DNA of 64,000 nt from UKL13-2 sp044229235 (lineage in GTDB: Bacteria; Pseudomonadota; Gammaproteobacteria; Burkholderiales; Usitatibacteraceae). The translations under genes and the position numbers were made by a program. Positions within the stretch are counted from its first letter, which is position 1, and each line of letters begins with the position of its first letter. The notes below the pieces were generated by a model. It was given only the letters and a program-made list of their open reading frames with translations. It was not told the DNA's origin and ran no database searches. Below are positions 51,292-60,159 of this stretch, piece by piece. The stretch is from NCBI GenBank assembly GCA_044229235.1, contig JBGATH010000019.1, forward strand, positions 1-64,000. Direction: 5' to 3'.

Positions 51292-51978
51292 ATGGCCGCA
51301 TACGATTTGGAAGAACAGGAACGCATCGACGCCCTCAAGGATTGGTGGGACAAGTGGGGCACGCTCGTCTACGCGGGTGTGGCCGCCTTTGTGCTGGGCA
51401 CGGTCGGCGTGCAAGGTTGGCGCTATTACCAGGCCAAGCAGCAGCAGGAAGCGGAAGTGTTGTTCAAGAGCGTCGAAAAGACTGCACAGGAAGTCGCCGC
51501 CAGCAAGGAATACAAGAAACTTTCCGAAGCGGCCGTCGCCATGGCAGGAAAGTTTCCCGCAAGTTTCCAGGCGACCGATGCGCAACTCCTGGCCGCCAAG
51601 GCCGCGTTCGACAGCGGCGACCTGGCTGCGGCCAAAACGCACCTGCAGTGGGTCATCGACAACGGGCGCGATGCCTACAATCCGATCGCCCGCGTGCGGC
51701 TCGCCGCCGTGCTGCTCGATGAAAAGAAATATGAAGACGGCCTGAAGCTGCTGGATTCTGTCAAGGAAGAAGGCTTCGTGGCCATGGCCGCTGACCTTCG
51801 TGGCGACCTGTTTGCCGCGCAAGGCAAGAAGGATGAAGCACGCGCCGCCTATCAAGCGGCAGTCGAAAAAGCCGGCGATCGGGGCGCACTGAAGGCCATT
51901 TCACAGGCCAAACTGGATGCATTCGGCGGCAGCCCGGCCGCACCGGCCGCAAGCACGGAAAACAAAGGAAGCAAATAG
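51292..51978 (+). CDS. yfgM: YfgM-like TPR membrane protein, ancillary SecYEG subunit
   Basis: A 228-residue protein with a cytoplasmic N-terminus (YDLEEQERIDALKDWWDKWG), one membrane span near residues 24-44 and a periplasmic TPR_21 domain. This is the standard layout of YfgM, which associates with SecYEG and the chaperone PpiD. It lies 85 nt after hisS, and its stop shares a base with the bamB start, so the two are translationally coupled. The order hisS-yfgM-bamB-der matches E. coli. Confidence 0.9.
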   Translation: MAAYDLEEQERIDALKDWWDKWGTLVYAGVAAFVLGTVGVQGWRYYQAKQQQEAEVLFKSVEKTAQEVAASKEYKKLSEAAVAMAGKFPASFQATDAQLLAAKAAFDSGDLAAAKTHLQWVIDNGRDAYNPIARVRLAAVLLDEKKYEDGLKLLDSVKEEGFVAMAADLRGDLFAAQGKKDEARAAYQAAVEKAGDRGALKAISQAKLDAFGGSPAAPAASTENKGSK

Positions 51979-53183
51979 TGAAAATGTTCTTGGCGGCGGC
52001 AGGCCGGCACGCGGCGCTGGCGATGGTTTCGGTGGCGCTGTTGTTCGGCACTGGCTGTGCCTGGTTTGGCGGTGGCGACAAGAAGCCGGCGGTGCTGCCT
52101 GAATTGAAGAGCAACGACCTGTCGCTGGCATGGTCCGCGAGCGTGGGCAGGTCCGCGGGAATGAAGATCGTGTCGTCGCCGTTGAACTGGTTTTCCGGCT
52201 CCGGACGGTCGGCCACGGCCATGTTTGTGCCCGCATTCATGGATCGCGCCGTTTATGCCGCGTCTGATGACGGCAGCATCTATGCCCTGTCTGATGAAGG
52301 CGGCCGCGTCATCAACCAGCTGGATGCAAAAGCCCGCCTGACCGCCGGTGTGAGTGCGGCGGACAACATGGTGGTGGTGGGTTCCGACAAAGGCGAGGTG
52401 GTGGCGCTGGATGCCGGCGGACGCCAGCTCTGGAAAACGCCAATTACCGGTGAACTGCTGGCTCCGCCGACATTGGTGCAAACCAACGTGATCGTGCGCA
52501 CCTCGGATGGGCGCCTGATCGCGCTCAATCGCATTGACGGAAAGCGCAAGTGGTTTTTCCAGCGCACGCCACCGCCTCTGACGGTACGCAGCAATGCCGG
52601 CGTACTGGCCAGTCGTGGCGTGATATACGTTGGCTACCCGGGAGGCAAGCTGGTGGCGCTGGAAGCCGACACCGGCAAGCCGGTCTGGGAATCGACGTTG
52701 TCACTGCCGCGCGGCTCCACCGAACTGGAGCGGGTGGCAGATGTATCGGGTCTGCCGGTGCTCGACGACACCCGCGTTTGCGCGGCGGTTTACCAGGGTC
52801 GTCTCGGCTGCGTGGAAACGCTCAATGGCAACACGCTGTGGTCGCGGGATATTTCCAGCGCCAATGGCGTCGCCGTGGACGCCAAGTTCCTGTATGTCTC
52901 CGACACCGATGGCAACGTATTCGCGCTGGACAAGAATGGCGGTGCCACGGCCTGGAAGCTGGAGAAACTGCAACGGCGGGAACCGGGCGCGCCACTGGTC
53001 ATCAAGGGAAAGATACTGGTTGGTGACAAGGACGGGCTGATTCACGCCATGGCGCAGGACAAGGGCGACCTGACGGGGCGCGTGGCAACGGATGGCAGCC
53101 GAGTGGTTTCGCTGATCGCGAACGGTGACCGCGCGATCGCGCAAACCGAAAAAGGCGGTGTCTTCGCCATCACCGTCAGGTAA
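51978..53183 (+). CDS. bamB: Outer membrane assembly lipoprotein BamB
   Basis: A 401-residue lipoprotein with lipobox FGTGC and an eight-bladed beta-propeller built from PQQ-like repeats (AASDDGSIYALSDEGG, then GSDKGEVVALDAGGRQLW). It is an accessory subunit of the BAM complex that inserts beta-barrel proteins. The GTG start at 51978 overlaps the yfgM stop by 1 nt; ATG at 51984 is an alternative. The next gene, der, follows after 18 nt. Confidence 0.94.
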   Translation: MKMFLAAAGRHAALAMVSVALLFGTGCAWFGGGDKKPAVLPELKSNDLSLAWSASVGRSAGMKIVSSPLNWFSGSGRSATAMFVPAFMDRAVYAASDDGSIYALSDEGGRVINQLDAKARLTAGVSAADNMVVVGSDKGEVVALDAGGRQLWKTPITGELLAPPTLVQTNVIVRTSDGRLIALNRIDGKRKWFFQRTPPPLTVRSNAGVLASRGVIYVGYPGGKLVALEADTGKPVWESTLSLPRGSTELERVADVSGLPVLDDTRVCAAVYQGRLGCVETLNGNTLWSRDISSANGVAVDAKFLYVSDTDGNVFALDKNGGATAWKLEKLQRREPGAPLVIKGKILVGDKDGLIHAMAQDKGDLTGRVATDGSRVVSLIANGDRAIAQTEKGGVFAITVR

Positions 53184-53201
53184 GCGCGACCGGCCGATGG
53201 C

Positions 53202-54608
53202 ATGAAACCCACCATTGTCATCGTTGGCCGACCGAATGTCGGCAAATCCATGCTGTTCAATCGCCTCACCAAGTCGCGTGACGCGATCGTGGCGGACATG
53301 CCCGGCCTCACCCGTGACCGCCATTACGGGCATGGTCGCGGCGCCTCCAAGCCGTTCCTGGTGGTGGATACCGGTGGCTTTGAGCCCAAGGCGCTCGACG
53401 GCATCATGCACGAGATGGCGAAACAGACCATCCAGGCGATCGCCGAGGCCGACGCCATCATCTTTGTCACGGATGGGCGCGACGGATTGACCCCGCAGGA
53501 CAACGTCATCGCCGAGCGCCTGCGCAAGGATGCACACTCGCGCGGCATTCCCCTGGTTCTCGCGGTGAACAAGACCGAGGGCATGGACGAATCCGTGGTC
53601 ACCGCGGAATTCCACGAAATGGGCATCGGCGAGCCGGTCGCCATTTCGGCCGCGCACGGCGAGGGCGTGCGCCAGCTGATCGAAGATCTGCTTGCCAAGT
53701 TTCCGGATGCCGCGGATGAACCCAACCCGGATCATCCGACCATCGCGGTGGTCGGCAGGCCCAACGTCGGCAAGTCCACGCTGGTGAACAGGCTGCTGGG
53801 AGAAGACCGGGTGATCGCGTTTGATCAGCCGGGCACGACGCGCGACTCGATTTACATACCGCTGGAACGCAACGGCAAGCAATACACCATCATCGATACT
53901 GCCGGCATACGCCGCAAGGGCAAGGTGTTTGAGGCGGTCGAGAAATTTTCGGTCATCAAGACCCTGCAGGCCATTGAAGACGCCAATGTCGTGCTGCTGC
54001 TGCTCGATGCGCGCCAGGAAATCTCCGATCAGGACGCGCATATTGCCGGATTCATCCTCGAGTCCGGTCGTGCGCTGGTGGTCGGCATCAACAAGTGGGA
54101 CAACCTCGATACCTACTCGCGCGATCGCATCAAGACCGAATACGACCGCAAGCTGCATTTCCTGAAGTTTGCCAACGTGCACACCATGTCGGCCAAGGAC
54201 GGCATGGGCGTGATGCCCCTGTTCAAGTCCATCGATGAGGCTTTTGCAGCGGCCATGGCCAAGCTTTCCACGCCCAAGCTCACCCGGGCGCTGATCGCTG
54301 CCACCGCAGCGCATCAGCCACCGATGAATGGGCTGAATCGCCCAAAGCTCCGCTATGCCCATCAGGGCGGGCACAACCCGCCGGTGGTGGTGGTCCACGG
54401 CAGCGGCCTGGCAAACCTGGCCGACAGTTACAAGCGTTACCTGGAAAATGCTTTCCGCGAGGCGTTCAAGCTCAAGGGCACACCCCTGCGAGTGGATTTG
54501 AAGCAGGCCTCGAATCCGTATGCGGATCGCAAGCCGCAGGAGCTGACCGCCAGCCAGGAGCGGCATCGCCGCCGAGGACGGATCCGTTCAAAGCGCATGT
54601 ACAGCTGA
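53202..54608 (+). CDS. der: Ribosome biogenesis GTPase Der
   Basis: A 468-residue protein with two consecutive GTPase domains, each with a P-loop (GRPNVGKSMLFN near residue 8 and GRPNVGKSTLVN near 184) and G3/G4 motifs (DTGGF, NKTEGMD; DTAGIRRKG, NKWDN). A C-terminal KH-like domain follows. It acts in 50S subunit maturation. It is the last gene of the hisS-yfgM-bamB-der run before the hfq promoter region. Confidence 0.97.
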   Translation: MKPTIVIVGRPNVGKSMLFNRLTKSRDAIVADMPGLTRDRHYGHGRGASKPFLVVDTGGFEPKALDGIMHEMAKQTIQAIAEADAIIFVTDGRDGLTPQDNVIAERLRKDAHSRGIPLVLAVNKTEGMDESVVTAEFHEMGIGEPVAISAAHGEGVRQLIEDLLAKFPDAADEPNPDHPTIAVVGRPNVGKSTLVNRLLGEDRVIAFDQPGTTRDSIYIPLERNGKQYTIIDTAGIRRKGKVFEAVEKFSVIKTLQAIEDANVVLLLLDARQEISDQDAHIAGFILESGRALVVGINKWDNLDTYSRDRIKTEYDRKLHFLKFANVHTMSAKDGMGVMPLFKSIDEAFAAAMAKLSTPKLTRALIAATAAHQPPMNGLNRPKLRYAHQGGHNPPVVVVHGSGLANLADSYKRYLENAFREAFKLKGTPLRVDLKQASNPYADRKPQELTASQERHRRRGRIRSKRMYS

Positions 54609-54746
54609 ATTCGGACCAGTTGCCACCGGATTGGGGCAAAAACCTTACGAAACAACTGGTTTTGGGCTGTTTTCAACGCGAATTTGCCAAAGCGGCTTGA
54701 AGTATTGAACCGCATCCCCGATTTGCAGTCTGACCCCAAGTAAATC

Positions 54747-54775
54747 TTGGCGCGGTGGTGGGTTTACGCTACAGT
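54747..54775 (+). promoter_or_regulatory. Predicted sigma-70 promoter of hfq
   Basis: TTGGCG at 54747-54752 and TACAGT at 54770-54775 with a 17-nt spacer, about 100 nt before the hfq start. It lies in the 269-bp gap after der, which otherwise shows no recognisable element. Confidence 0.55.
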
Positions 54776-54877
54776 GGAAGCCCGACTTGGGCTATCGTCT
54801 CTTAACATTACGTCGGTTTGGGCGCCAAGCGTGCGCCACGTTGACAGATCGCCAAACAGCAACTGGAGAACAAGAAA

Positions 54878-55117
54878 ATGAGTGGCAAAGGGCAATTACT
54901 ACAAGACCCGTTCCTGAACATTCTGCGCAAGGAACATGTCCCCGTCTCGATCTACCTCGTCAACGGCATCAAGCTGCAGGGGCAGATCGAGTCATTCGAT
55001 CAGTACGTGGTGCTGCTGAAGAACACCGTCACCCAAATGGTCTACAAACACGCCATCTCCACGGTGGTACCAGCGCGGGCAGTGACCATTCCCTTCGAGA
55101 ATTCCGCCGAAAGCTGA
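54878..55117 (+). CDS. hfq: RNA chaperone Hfq
   Basis: A 79-residue Sm-like protein. The core SGKGQLLQDPFLNILRKEHV, the Sm1 region VSIYLVNGIKLQGQIESFDQ and the Sm2 motif YKHAISTVVPAR are all intact. It forms a hexamer that pairs small RNAs with mRNAs. The C-terminal tail is short, as in many betaproteobacteria. A ribosome site (ACTGGAGAA) precedes the ATG. It heads the hfq-hflX-hflK-hflC cluster. Confidence 0.98.
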   Translation: MSGKGQLLQDPFLNILRKEHVPVSIYLVNGIKLQGQIESFDQYVVLLKNTVTQMVYKHAISTVVPARAVTIPFENSAES

Positions 55118-55264
55118 GCGGGGAGGGTGTTCCGGGTCGGTCTGGGGCGGGTTCTGCGCGGCGGCATTGCAAGCCGCAGCATGGCCCCAATGTACAGCCC
55201 AAGATAACGCGTGGCAGACCAAGCGGCCTTGTCGCTGGCTGTTTGCCGCGCCCCACTTCGAACG

Positions 55265-56524
55265 ATGAAACCCCAACAATCCTCCAATCTGCCGGTGCGC
55301 ACCCATGCGGTGGTCGTCGGCATGGATATCCATGACAGCCAGTTCCAGGAAAGGCTTGCCGAAGCGGTGGAACTGGTGACGAGCGCGGGCGCGCTGGTGG
55401 TCGACAGTGTCACCGGCCGGCGCGAAAAGCCGGATGCCGCGACCTTTGCCGGCAGCGGCAAAGTCGAGGAAATCAAGGACGCGGTGGAAGCGCATGGCGC
55501 CAGCCTGGTCGTGTTCAACCACCAGCTGTCTCCCATCCAGATTCGTAACGTCGAGAAGATCGTCGGCGCGCGCGTCATCGATCGGACCGACCTGATCCTC
55601 GACATCTTCGCCCAGCGCGCGCGCAGCGCCGAGGGCAAATTGCAGGTGGAACTGGCACAGATGCAGCATCTGATGACGCGCCTGGTGCGCGGCTGGACTC
55701 ACCTGGAACGCCAGCAGGGCGGTATCGGTGTGCGTGGCGGCCCCGGTGAAACCCAGCTGGAGATAGACCGCCGCCTGGTTGGGGAGCGCATCAAGCGACT
55801 CAAGGAACGCCTCAAGAAACTCGCCCGCCAGCGCAGCACGCAGCGCTCCAGCCGCAAACGTGCCGGGGTCTACAACGTTTCCATCGTCGGCTATACCAAT
55901 GCCGGCAAATCCACGCTGTTCAATCGCATGACCGGTGCTGCCGCTTACGTGGCCGACAAGCTGTTCGCCACACTCGATACCACCACCCGCAAGCTGTATA
56001 TCGATCCGGGCATTCACGTCACGCTGTCCGATACCGTGGGGTTCATTCGCGACCTGCCACATGGTCTGGTCGCAGCGTTCCACGCGACCCTCACCGAGGC
56101 GATGGAAGCCGACCTGCTGCTGCATGTGGTTGATGCCTCCAACCCGATGCGCGACCAGCAGATCGCAGACGTAAATTCGGTGCTCGCCGAGATCGGTGCC
56201 CAGGACATCCCCCAGGTAATCGTTTTCAACAAGATCGACCGCCTGGAGTCGGCGCCGATGTGCGCGGTGCTGAGGGATGAAGCTGGTAAGATTTGTGAAA
56301 TACGCATGAGCGCGCTGGTGGGTCTGGGTACCGACCTTCTGCGTGAAACCATCAGGGAGGCAGCCCTGGCCAATGGCTATTCGCCGCACGCCGGCTGGCG
56401 GGAACCTGCCGGCGCAAATGCAGCCCAAGAGCAATCAAATGCGTCGATCGTCGCAGCGACGGACGATGCGGAATCAATCAGCGACAATAGTCGAAACCGG
56501 AGTGAACTGAATGCGATCGCTTGA
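55265..56524 (+). CDS. hflX: Ribosome-associated GTPase HflX
   Basis: A 419-residue protein from ATG 55265. An N-terminal nucleotide-binding domain (FAGSGKVEEIKDAVEAHGA) and glycine-rich linker (RGGPGETQLEIDRRL) precede the Obg/HflX GTPase domain with P-loop GYTNAGKSTLFN and G3 DTVGFIRDLPH. It splits stalled or heat-damaged ribosomes. A GTG at 55211 would add 18 residues. Its end overlaps an in-frame ATG for hflK (56511). Confidence 0.95.
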   Translation: MKPQQSSNLPVRTHAVVVGMDIHDSQFQERLAEAVELVTSAGALVVDSVTGRREKPDAATFAGSGKVEEIKDAVEAHGASLVVFNHQLSPIQIRNVEKIVGARVIDRTDLILDIFAQRARSAEGKLQVELAQMQHLMTRLVRGWTHLERQQGGIGVRGGPGETQLEIDRRLVGERIKRLKERLKKLARQRSTQRSSRKRAGVYNVSIVGYTNAGKSTLFNRMTGAAAYVADKLFATLDTTTRKLYIDPGIHVTLSDTVGFIRDLPHGLVAAFHATLTEAMEADLLLHVVDASNPMRDQQIADVNSVLAEIGAQDIPQVIVFNKIDRLESAPMCAVLRDEAGKICEIRMSALVGLGTDLLRETIREAALANGYSPHAGWREPAGANAAQEQSNASIVAATDDAESISDNSRNRSELNAIA

Positions 56525-56633
56525 TCGAAGTGCAATTACGCGCGCGCTGTCCTGGCCGCTGGCATTGGCTGCCTATCCTTTTGTTCGGATTGCGCATCGT
56601 TGGCGCGCCAAGCCTGTGGAAGGCGTGTCGCAC

Positions 56634-57818
56634 ATGGCGGAAGGTCCGCAGTGGGGCAAGAACAGTGGTGGCAATGACGGTCCGCCGGATCTGGACGAGA
56701 TCCTGCGCAAGTTCAACCAGAAGCTGGGTAGCCTGTTCGGCACCAAAGGCCCTAGCACCCCTTCCTCGGGCGAGCCCGGTGGCGGCATGTCCGGCAATGT
56801 AATCGGCAGCGGTGTGGCACTGGCCGCAAGTCTGGCGGTGTCGGTCTGGCTGGCGACCGGCTTCTATATCGTCGAACAGGGCAGCAAGGGCATCGAATTG
56901 CGATTAGGGAAGTACACTCAGACGACCGAGGCGGGTCCGCGCTGGCACTGGCCATATCCGATCGAGACCGCGGAAGTGGTCAATGTGCAGCAGGTGCGGG
57001 CGCTGGAAGTCGGGCACCGCAACAACCAGAAGACCAAGATGCGCGAAGAAGCGCTGATGATGACCGAGGACCAGAACATCGTTGACGTGCAGTTCGCCGT
57101 GCAATACACGCTGAGCAGTCCCGAGGATTACAAGTTCAACAACCGCGATCCCGACGAAGCCGTGCGGCAGGTGGCCGAGACCGCCATGCGCGAAGTGGTC
57201 GGCAAGAGCAAGATGGACTTCGTGCTCTATGAAGGCCGCGGTGACATCGCCGCGCGAGTGAAGGCGCTGATGCAGCAGATCCTCAATCGCTACAAGACCG
57301 GCATCCAGGTCATGACGGTCAACTTGCAGAATGCGCAGCCGCCCGAGCAGGTCCAGGCCAGTTTCGACGATGCCGTGCGCGCCAAGCAGGATCGCGAGCG
57401 TCTGAAGAACGAAGGCGAAGCCTACGCCAACGACATTCTGCCGCGCGCGCGCGGCGCCGCAGCGCGGCTGATGGAAGAAGCCAACGGCCACAAGCAGCGC
57501 GTCATCGCCAACGCGCAGGGCGATGCCTCACGCTTCTCGCAGGTGCTGACCGAGTACGAGAAGGCGCCCGGCGTGACCCGCGAACGGCTATATCTGGACA
57601 TGATGCAGCAGGTCATGCAGAGCACCAGCAAGGTTGTCGTCGATCAGAAAGGCGGCAACAGCCTGCTCTACCTGCCGCTCGACAAGCTTATCCAGGCAGC
57701 CACGATTGCCGCGCCACCTGCCGCGCCGATGCCGGTCGAATCCGTGCCGCGCGTCACCACCACCGCCGAGTCCGCCACGCCCGCTGCAGAAGCGCGCCGC
57801 GACCTGCGCAACCGCTAG
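56634..57818 (+). CDS. hflK: FtsH protease modulator HflK
   Basis: A 394-residue SPFH/prohibitin-type membrane protein. A Gly/Pro-rich N-terminus (GPPDLDEILRKFNQKLG) precedes one membrane span (VALAASLAVSVWLATGFYIV) and the band-7 domain (QGSKGIELRLGKYTQT). With HflC it forms a periplasmic cage around FtsH. The start at 56634 matches the family's usual MxxxPQWG opening and has a GGAAGG at 56618; an ATG at 56511 would overlap hflX and add 41 residues. Confidence 0.94.
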   Translation: MAEGPQWGKNSGGNDGPPDLDEILRKFNQKLGSLFGTKGPSTPSSGEPGGGMSGNVIGSGVALAASLAVSVWLATGFYIVEQGSKGIELRLGKYTQTTEAGPRWHWPYPIETAEVVNVQQVRALEVGHRNNQKTKMREEALMMTEDQNIVDVQFAVQYTLSSPEDYKFNNRDPDEAVRQVAETAMREVVGKSKMDFVLYEGRGDIAARVKALMQQILNRYKTGIQVMTVNLQNAQPPEQVQASFDDAVRAKQDRERLKNEGEAYANDILPRARGAAARLMEEANGHKQRVIANAQGDASRFSQVLTEYEKAPGVTRERLYLDMMQQVMQSTSKVVVDQKGGNSLLYLPLDKLIQAATIAAPPAAPMPVESVPRVTTTAESATPAAEARRDLRNR

Positions 57819-57830
57819 GGAGAATAGACA

Positions 57831-58709
57831 ATGAAACGAAATCTCCCCAACGTGGTACTGGTCATCGTCCTGTTGCTGCTGGCACTGGTGTTTTCGGCCT
57901 ATACGGTTGACCAACGCCAGGCCGCCATCCGCCTGCGCCTCGGTGAGGTGGTGGCGGTGCAGACCGAGCCGGGCCTGTATTTCAAGCTGCCGATGATCGA
58001 AAACGTGCGCCTGTACGACACGCGCATCCAGACGCTGGACACCAAGGATGCCGAGCGCATCCAGACCAAGGAAAAGAACAATGTTCTGGTCGATTCCTTC
58101 GTCAAGTACCGCATCATCGACGTCAAGCAGTTCCTGGTTTCCACCAAGGGCGACCTGAACGCTGCCGAGGTGCGACTCTCGCAATCGATCAATAACGACC
58201 TGCGCGACGAGTTCAGCCAGCGCACGCTGACAGAAGTGATCTCGGGCGAGCGCGACAAGATCATGGAAGCGCTGCGCGCCAAGTCGGACAAGGATGCGCG
58301 CACCATCGGCATCGAGGTGCTGGATGTGCGCCTGAAGCGTGTCGACCTGGTGCCGGAAATCAGTGCCGACATCTACAAACGCATGGACTCCGAGCGCAAG
58401 CGTGTTGCCAACGAGTTGCGTTCCACTGGTGCCGGTGAAGCCGAAAAGATCCGTGCCGACGCCGAACGCCAGCGCGACATCATCCTTGCAGAGGCTTATC
58501 GGGATGCGCAGAAGATCAAGGGCGAGGGCGATGCCGGCGCGGCCCGCATCTACGCCCAGGCATTCAGCAAGAATGCGGAGTTCTACTCGTTTTACCGCAG
58601 CATGGAAGCCTACCGCAGCAGCTTCAAGAACAAGAGCGATGTCATGGTGCTCGAGCCGAGTTCGGATTTCTTCAAATACCTGCGCAACCCGAACAAGGGC
58701 GGCAAATAA
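57831..58709 (+). CDS. hflC: FtsH protease modulator HflC
   Basis: A 292-residue SPFH protein with an N-terminal membrane span (residues 7-24, VVLVIVLLLLALVFSAYT) and a band-7 domain (DQRQAAIRLRLGEVV, then ERKRVANELRSTGAGEAEKI). It forms the HflKC complex with the preceding gene. It lies 12 nt after hflK. A -10-like sequence and a terminator hairpin follow before the DUF2065 gene. Confidence 0.95.
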   Translation: MKRNLPNVVLVIVLLLLALVFSAYTVDQRQAAIRLRLGEVVAVQTEPGLYFKLPMIENVRLYDTRIQTLDTKDAERIQTKEKNNVLVDSFVKYRIIDVKQFLVSTKGDLNAAEVRLSQSINNDLRDEFSQRTLTEVISGERDKIMEALRAKSDKDARTIGIEVLDVRLKRVDLVPEISADIYKRMDSERKRVANELRSTGAGEAEKIRADAERQRDIILAEAYRDAQKIKGEGDAGAARIYAQAFSKNAEFYSFYRSMEAYRSSFKNKSDVMVLEPSSDFFKYLRNPNKGGK

Positions 58710-58738
58710 GATTTCCGGCGCATCCGCTTCGACTTGCG

Positions 58739-58744
58739 TATAAT
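58739..58744 (+). promoter_or_regulatory. Candidate -10 for the DUF2065-hisZ-purA unit
   Basis: A perfect TATAAT. A transcript from it would begin near 58751, exactly at the first base of the terminator-like hairpin. No good -35 at usual spacing. Confidence 0.4.
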
Positions 58745-58750
58745 TCGTCA

Positions 58751-58788
58751 ACGGCGCGTCCCAAACAGGGGCGCGCCGTTTGTGTTTT
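58751..58788 (+). terminator. Hairpin after hflC, possible terminator
   Basis: Twelve-base stem ACGGCGCGTCCC / GGGGCGCGCCGT with one T-G wobble and a 5-base loop, followed by TTGTGTTTT. It lies 41 nt after hflC. The T tract is interrupted, so termination may be partial. Confidence 0.7.
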
Positions 58789-58803
58789 CCAAGCCATGAA
58801 ATC

Positions 58804-58989
58804 GTGAAACAAATCCTGCTCGCCGGACTGGCCCTGATGCTGATTTTCGAGGGGCTGCTGCCGCTGTTTGCACCAAAGGCGTGGCGGGAGACCATACAAC
58901 GCATCCTTGCATTCAATGATGGTCAACTGCGCTTCGTCGGGCTGCTTTCCATGCTCTGCGGCATTGCGTTGTTGGTCCTGGTGAGCTGA
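58804..58989 (+). CDS. DUF2065 small membrane protein (YjeT-like)
   Basis: A 61-residue protein from GTG 58804 with two hydrophobic spans (LLAGLALMLIFEGLLPLFA and FVGLLSMLCGIALLVLV). The motif EGLLPLFAPKAWR is typical of DUF2065. It is commonly found between hflC and hisZ or purA in proteobacteria. Function unknown. It ends 1 nt before hisZ. Confidence 0.88.
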   Translation: MKQILLAGLALMLIFEGLLPLFAPKAWRETIQRILAFNDGQLRFVGLLSMLCGIALLVLVS

Positions 58990-58990
58990 C

Positions 58991-60142
58991 GTGAGAACCT
59001 GGATTCTTCCCGAGCATATTGAGGATCTGCTGCCGGCCGACGCGCGCAAGCTGGAGCGACTGCGCCGCGTCGCGCTGGATGTGTTTGAGCGTCATGGTTA
59101 CGAATTGGTCATGCCGCCATTGCTGGAATATCTGGAGTCGCTGCTGTCGAGCACCGGGCACGATATGGACTTGGCCACCTTCAAGCTGGTCGACCAGCTT
59201 TCCGGGCGGACCATGGGCGTGCGCGCCGACACGACACCGCAGGTGGCGCGCATCGATGCGCACCTGCTGAACCGGCAGGGCGTGGCGCGGCTTTGTTATG
59301 CCGGCAGCGTGCTGCATACCCTGCCTTCCGGCCTCGGCAAGAGCCGCCAACCGTTCCAGGCCGGCGCGGAGCTGTACGGCCATGCCGGGCTTGAGGCCGA
59401 TCAGGAAGTCCAGCAACTGATGGTTGATGTGCTTTCGGCATTGGGCGTGCCTGGCGTGCAGATCGACATCGGCCATCCGGCGATTTTTCGTTCGCTGGTG
59501 GCCGCAGCCGGTCTTTCCGCCGAACGCACCGAACAGGTGTTCGTCGCCACCGATGCCAAGGACCTGCCGGCCTTGCGGGCCATGGCGTCCTCACTGGGAA
59601 GCGCTGCCGAGGCCCTGCTGACGCTGCCCACCCTGTATGGTGATGCAGCGGTGCTCAGGACCGCGCGCAACCGGCTCCCGCGCGAGCCGGGCATCCTGGC
59701 GGCGCTGGACGACCTCGACAGGATTCACGACCAATTTTCGGCCCAGGGCATCAAGGTCAGTGTCGACCTTGGCGAATTGGGCGGATTCAATTACGAAAGC
59801 GGCATCACATTTTCGGCCTACGCCAGCGGCGCCGCCGATGCGGTGGCGCGCGGTGGCCGTTATGACGAAGTCGGAAAGGCATTCGGACGCGCCCGCCCGG
59901 CCACCGGCTTCAGCCTTGACCTCAAGGCGCTGCTGCCTCTGGTTGCGGATGCGGCATCGCGCGGTGGCATCCTCGGGCCGGCGGCAGTGGATACATCGGC
60001 GCGCGCGGAAATGGCGCGCCTGCGGCAGGCAGGCGAAATCGTCGTCGCGCGCCTGCCGGGACACGACGCACACCTTGCCGAGCTCGGCTGCGACCGGCAA
60101 CTCATTCAAAGCGGCGGTCGCTGGACCGTTGTTCCCCTTTAG
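58991..60142 (+). CDS. hisZ: ATP phosphoribosyltransferase regulatory subunit HisZ
   Basis: A 383-residue class II synthetase paralogue that lacks the anticodon-binding domain. It keeps the dimer core (LPEHIEDLLPADARKLERLR, GGRYDEVGKAFGRARPATGF) but lacks a HisS-type aminoacylation function. It forms a complex with short HisG to start histidine synthesis. The GTG start at 58991 overlaps no gene. The order hisZ-purA is characteristic of betaproteobacteria. No hisG is in the window. Confidence 0.95.
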   Translation: MRTWILPEHIEDLLPADARKLERLRRVALDVFERHGYELVMPPLLEYLESLLSSTGHDMDLATFKLVDQLSGRTMGVRADTTPQVARIDAHLLNRQGVARLCYAGSVLHTLPSGLGKSRQPFQAGAELYGHAGLEADQEVQQLMVDVLSALGVPGVQIDIGHPAIFRSLVAAAGLSAERTEQVFVATDAKDLPALRAMASSLGSAAEALLTLPTLYGDAAVLRTARNRLPREPGILAALDDLDRIHDQFSAQGIKVSVDLGELGGFNYESGITFSAYASGAADAVARGGRYDEVGKAFGRARPATGFSLDLKALLPLVADAASRGGILGPAAVDTSARAEMARLRQAGEIVVARLPGHDAHLAELGCDRQLIQSGGRWTVVPL

Positions 60143-60159
60143 CAAATCAAGGATTCATC

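Noticed and set aside
54609..54877. Possible tRNA or small RNA in the gap before hfq
   Set aside because: No cloverleaf, T-loop sequence or terminator was seen; only a promoter is supported.
58991..60142. Second histidyl-tRNA synthetase
   Set aside because: It lacks the anticodon domain and sits before purA, which identifies it as HisZ.
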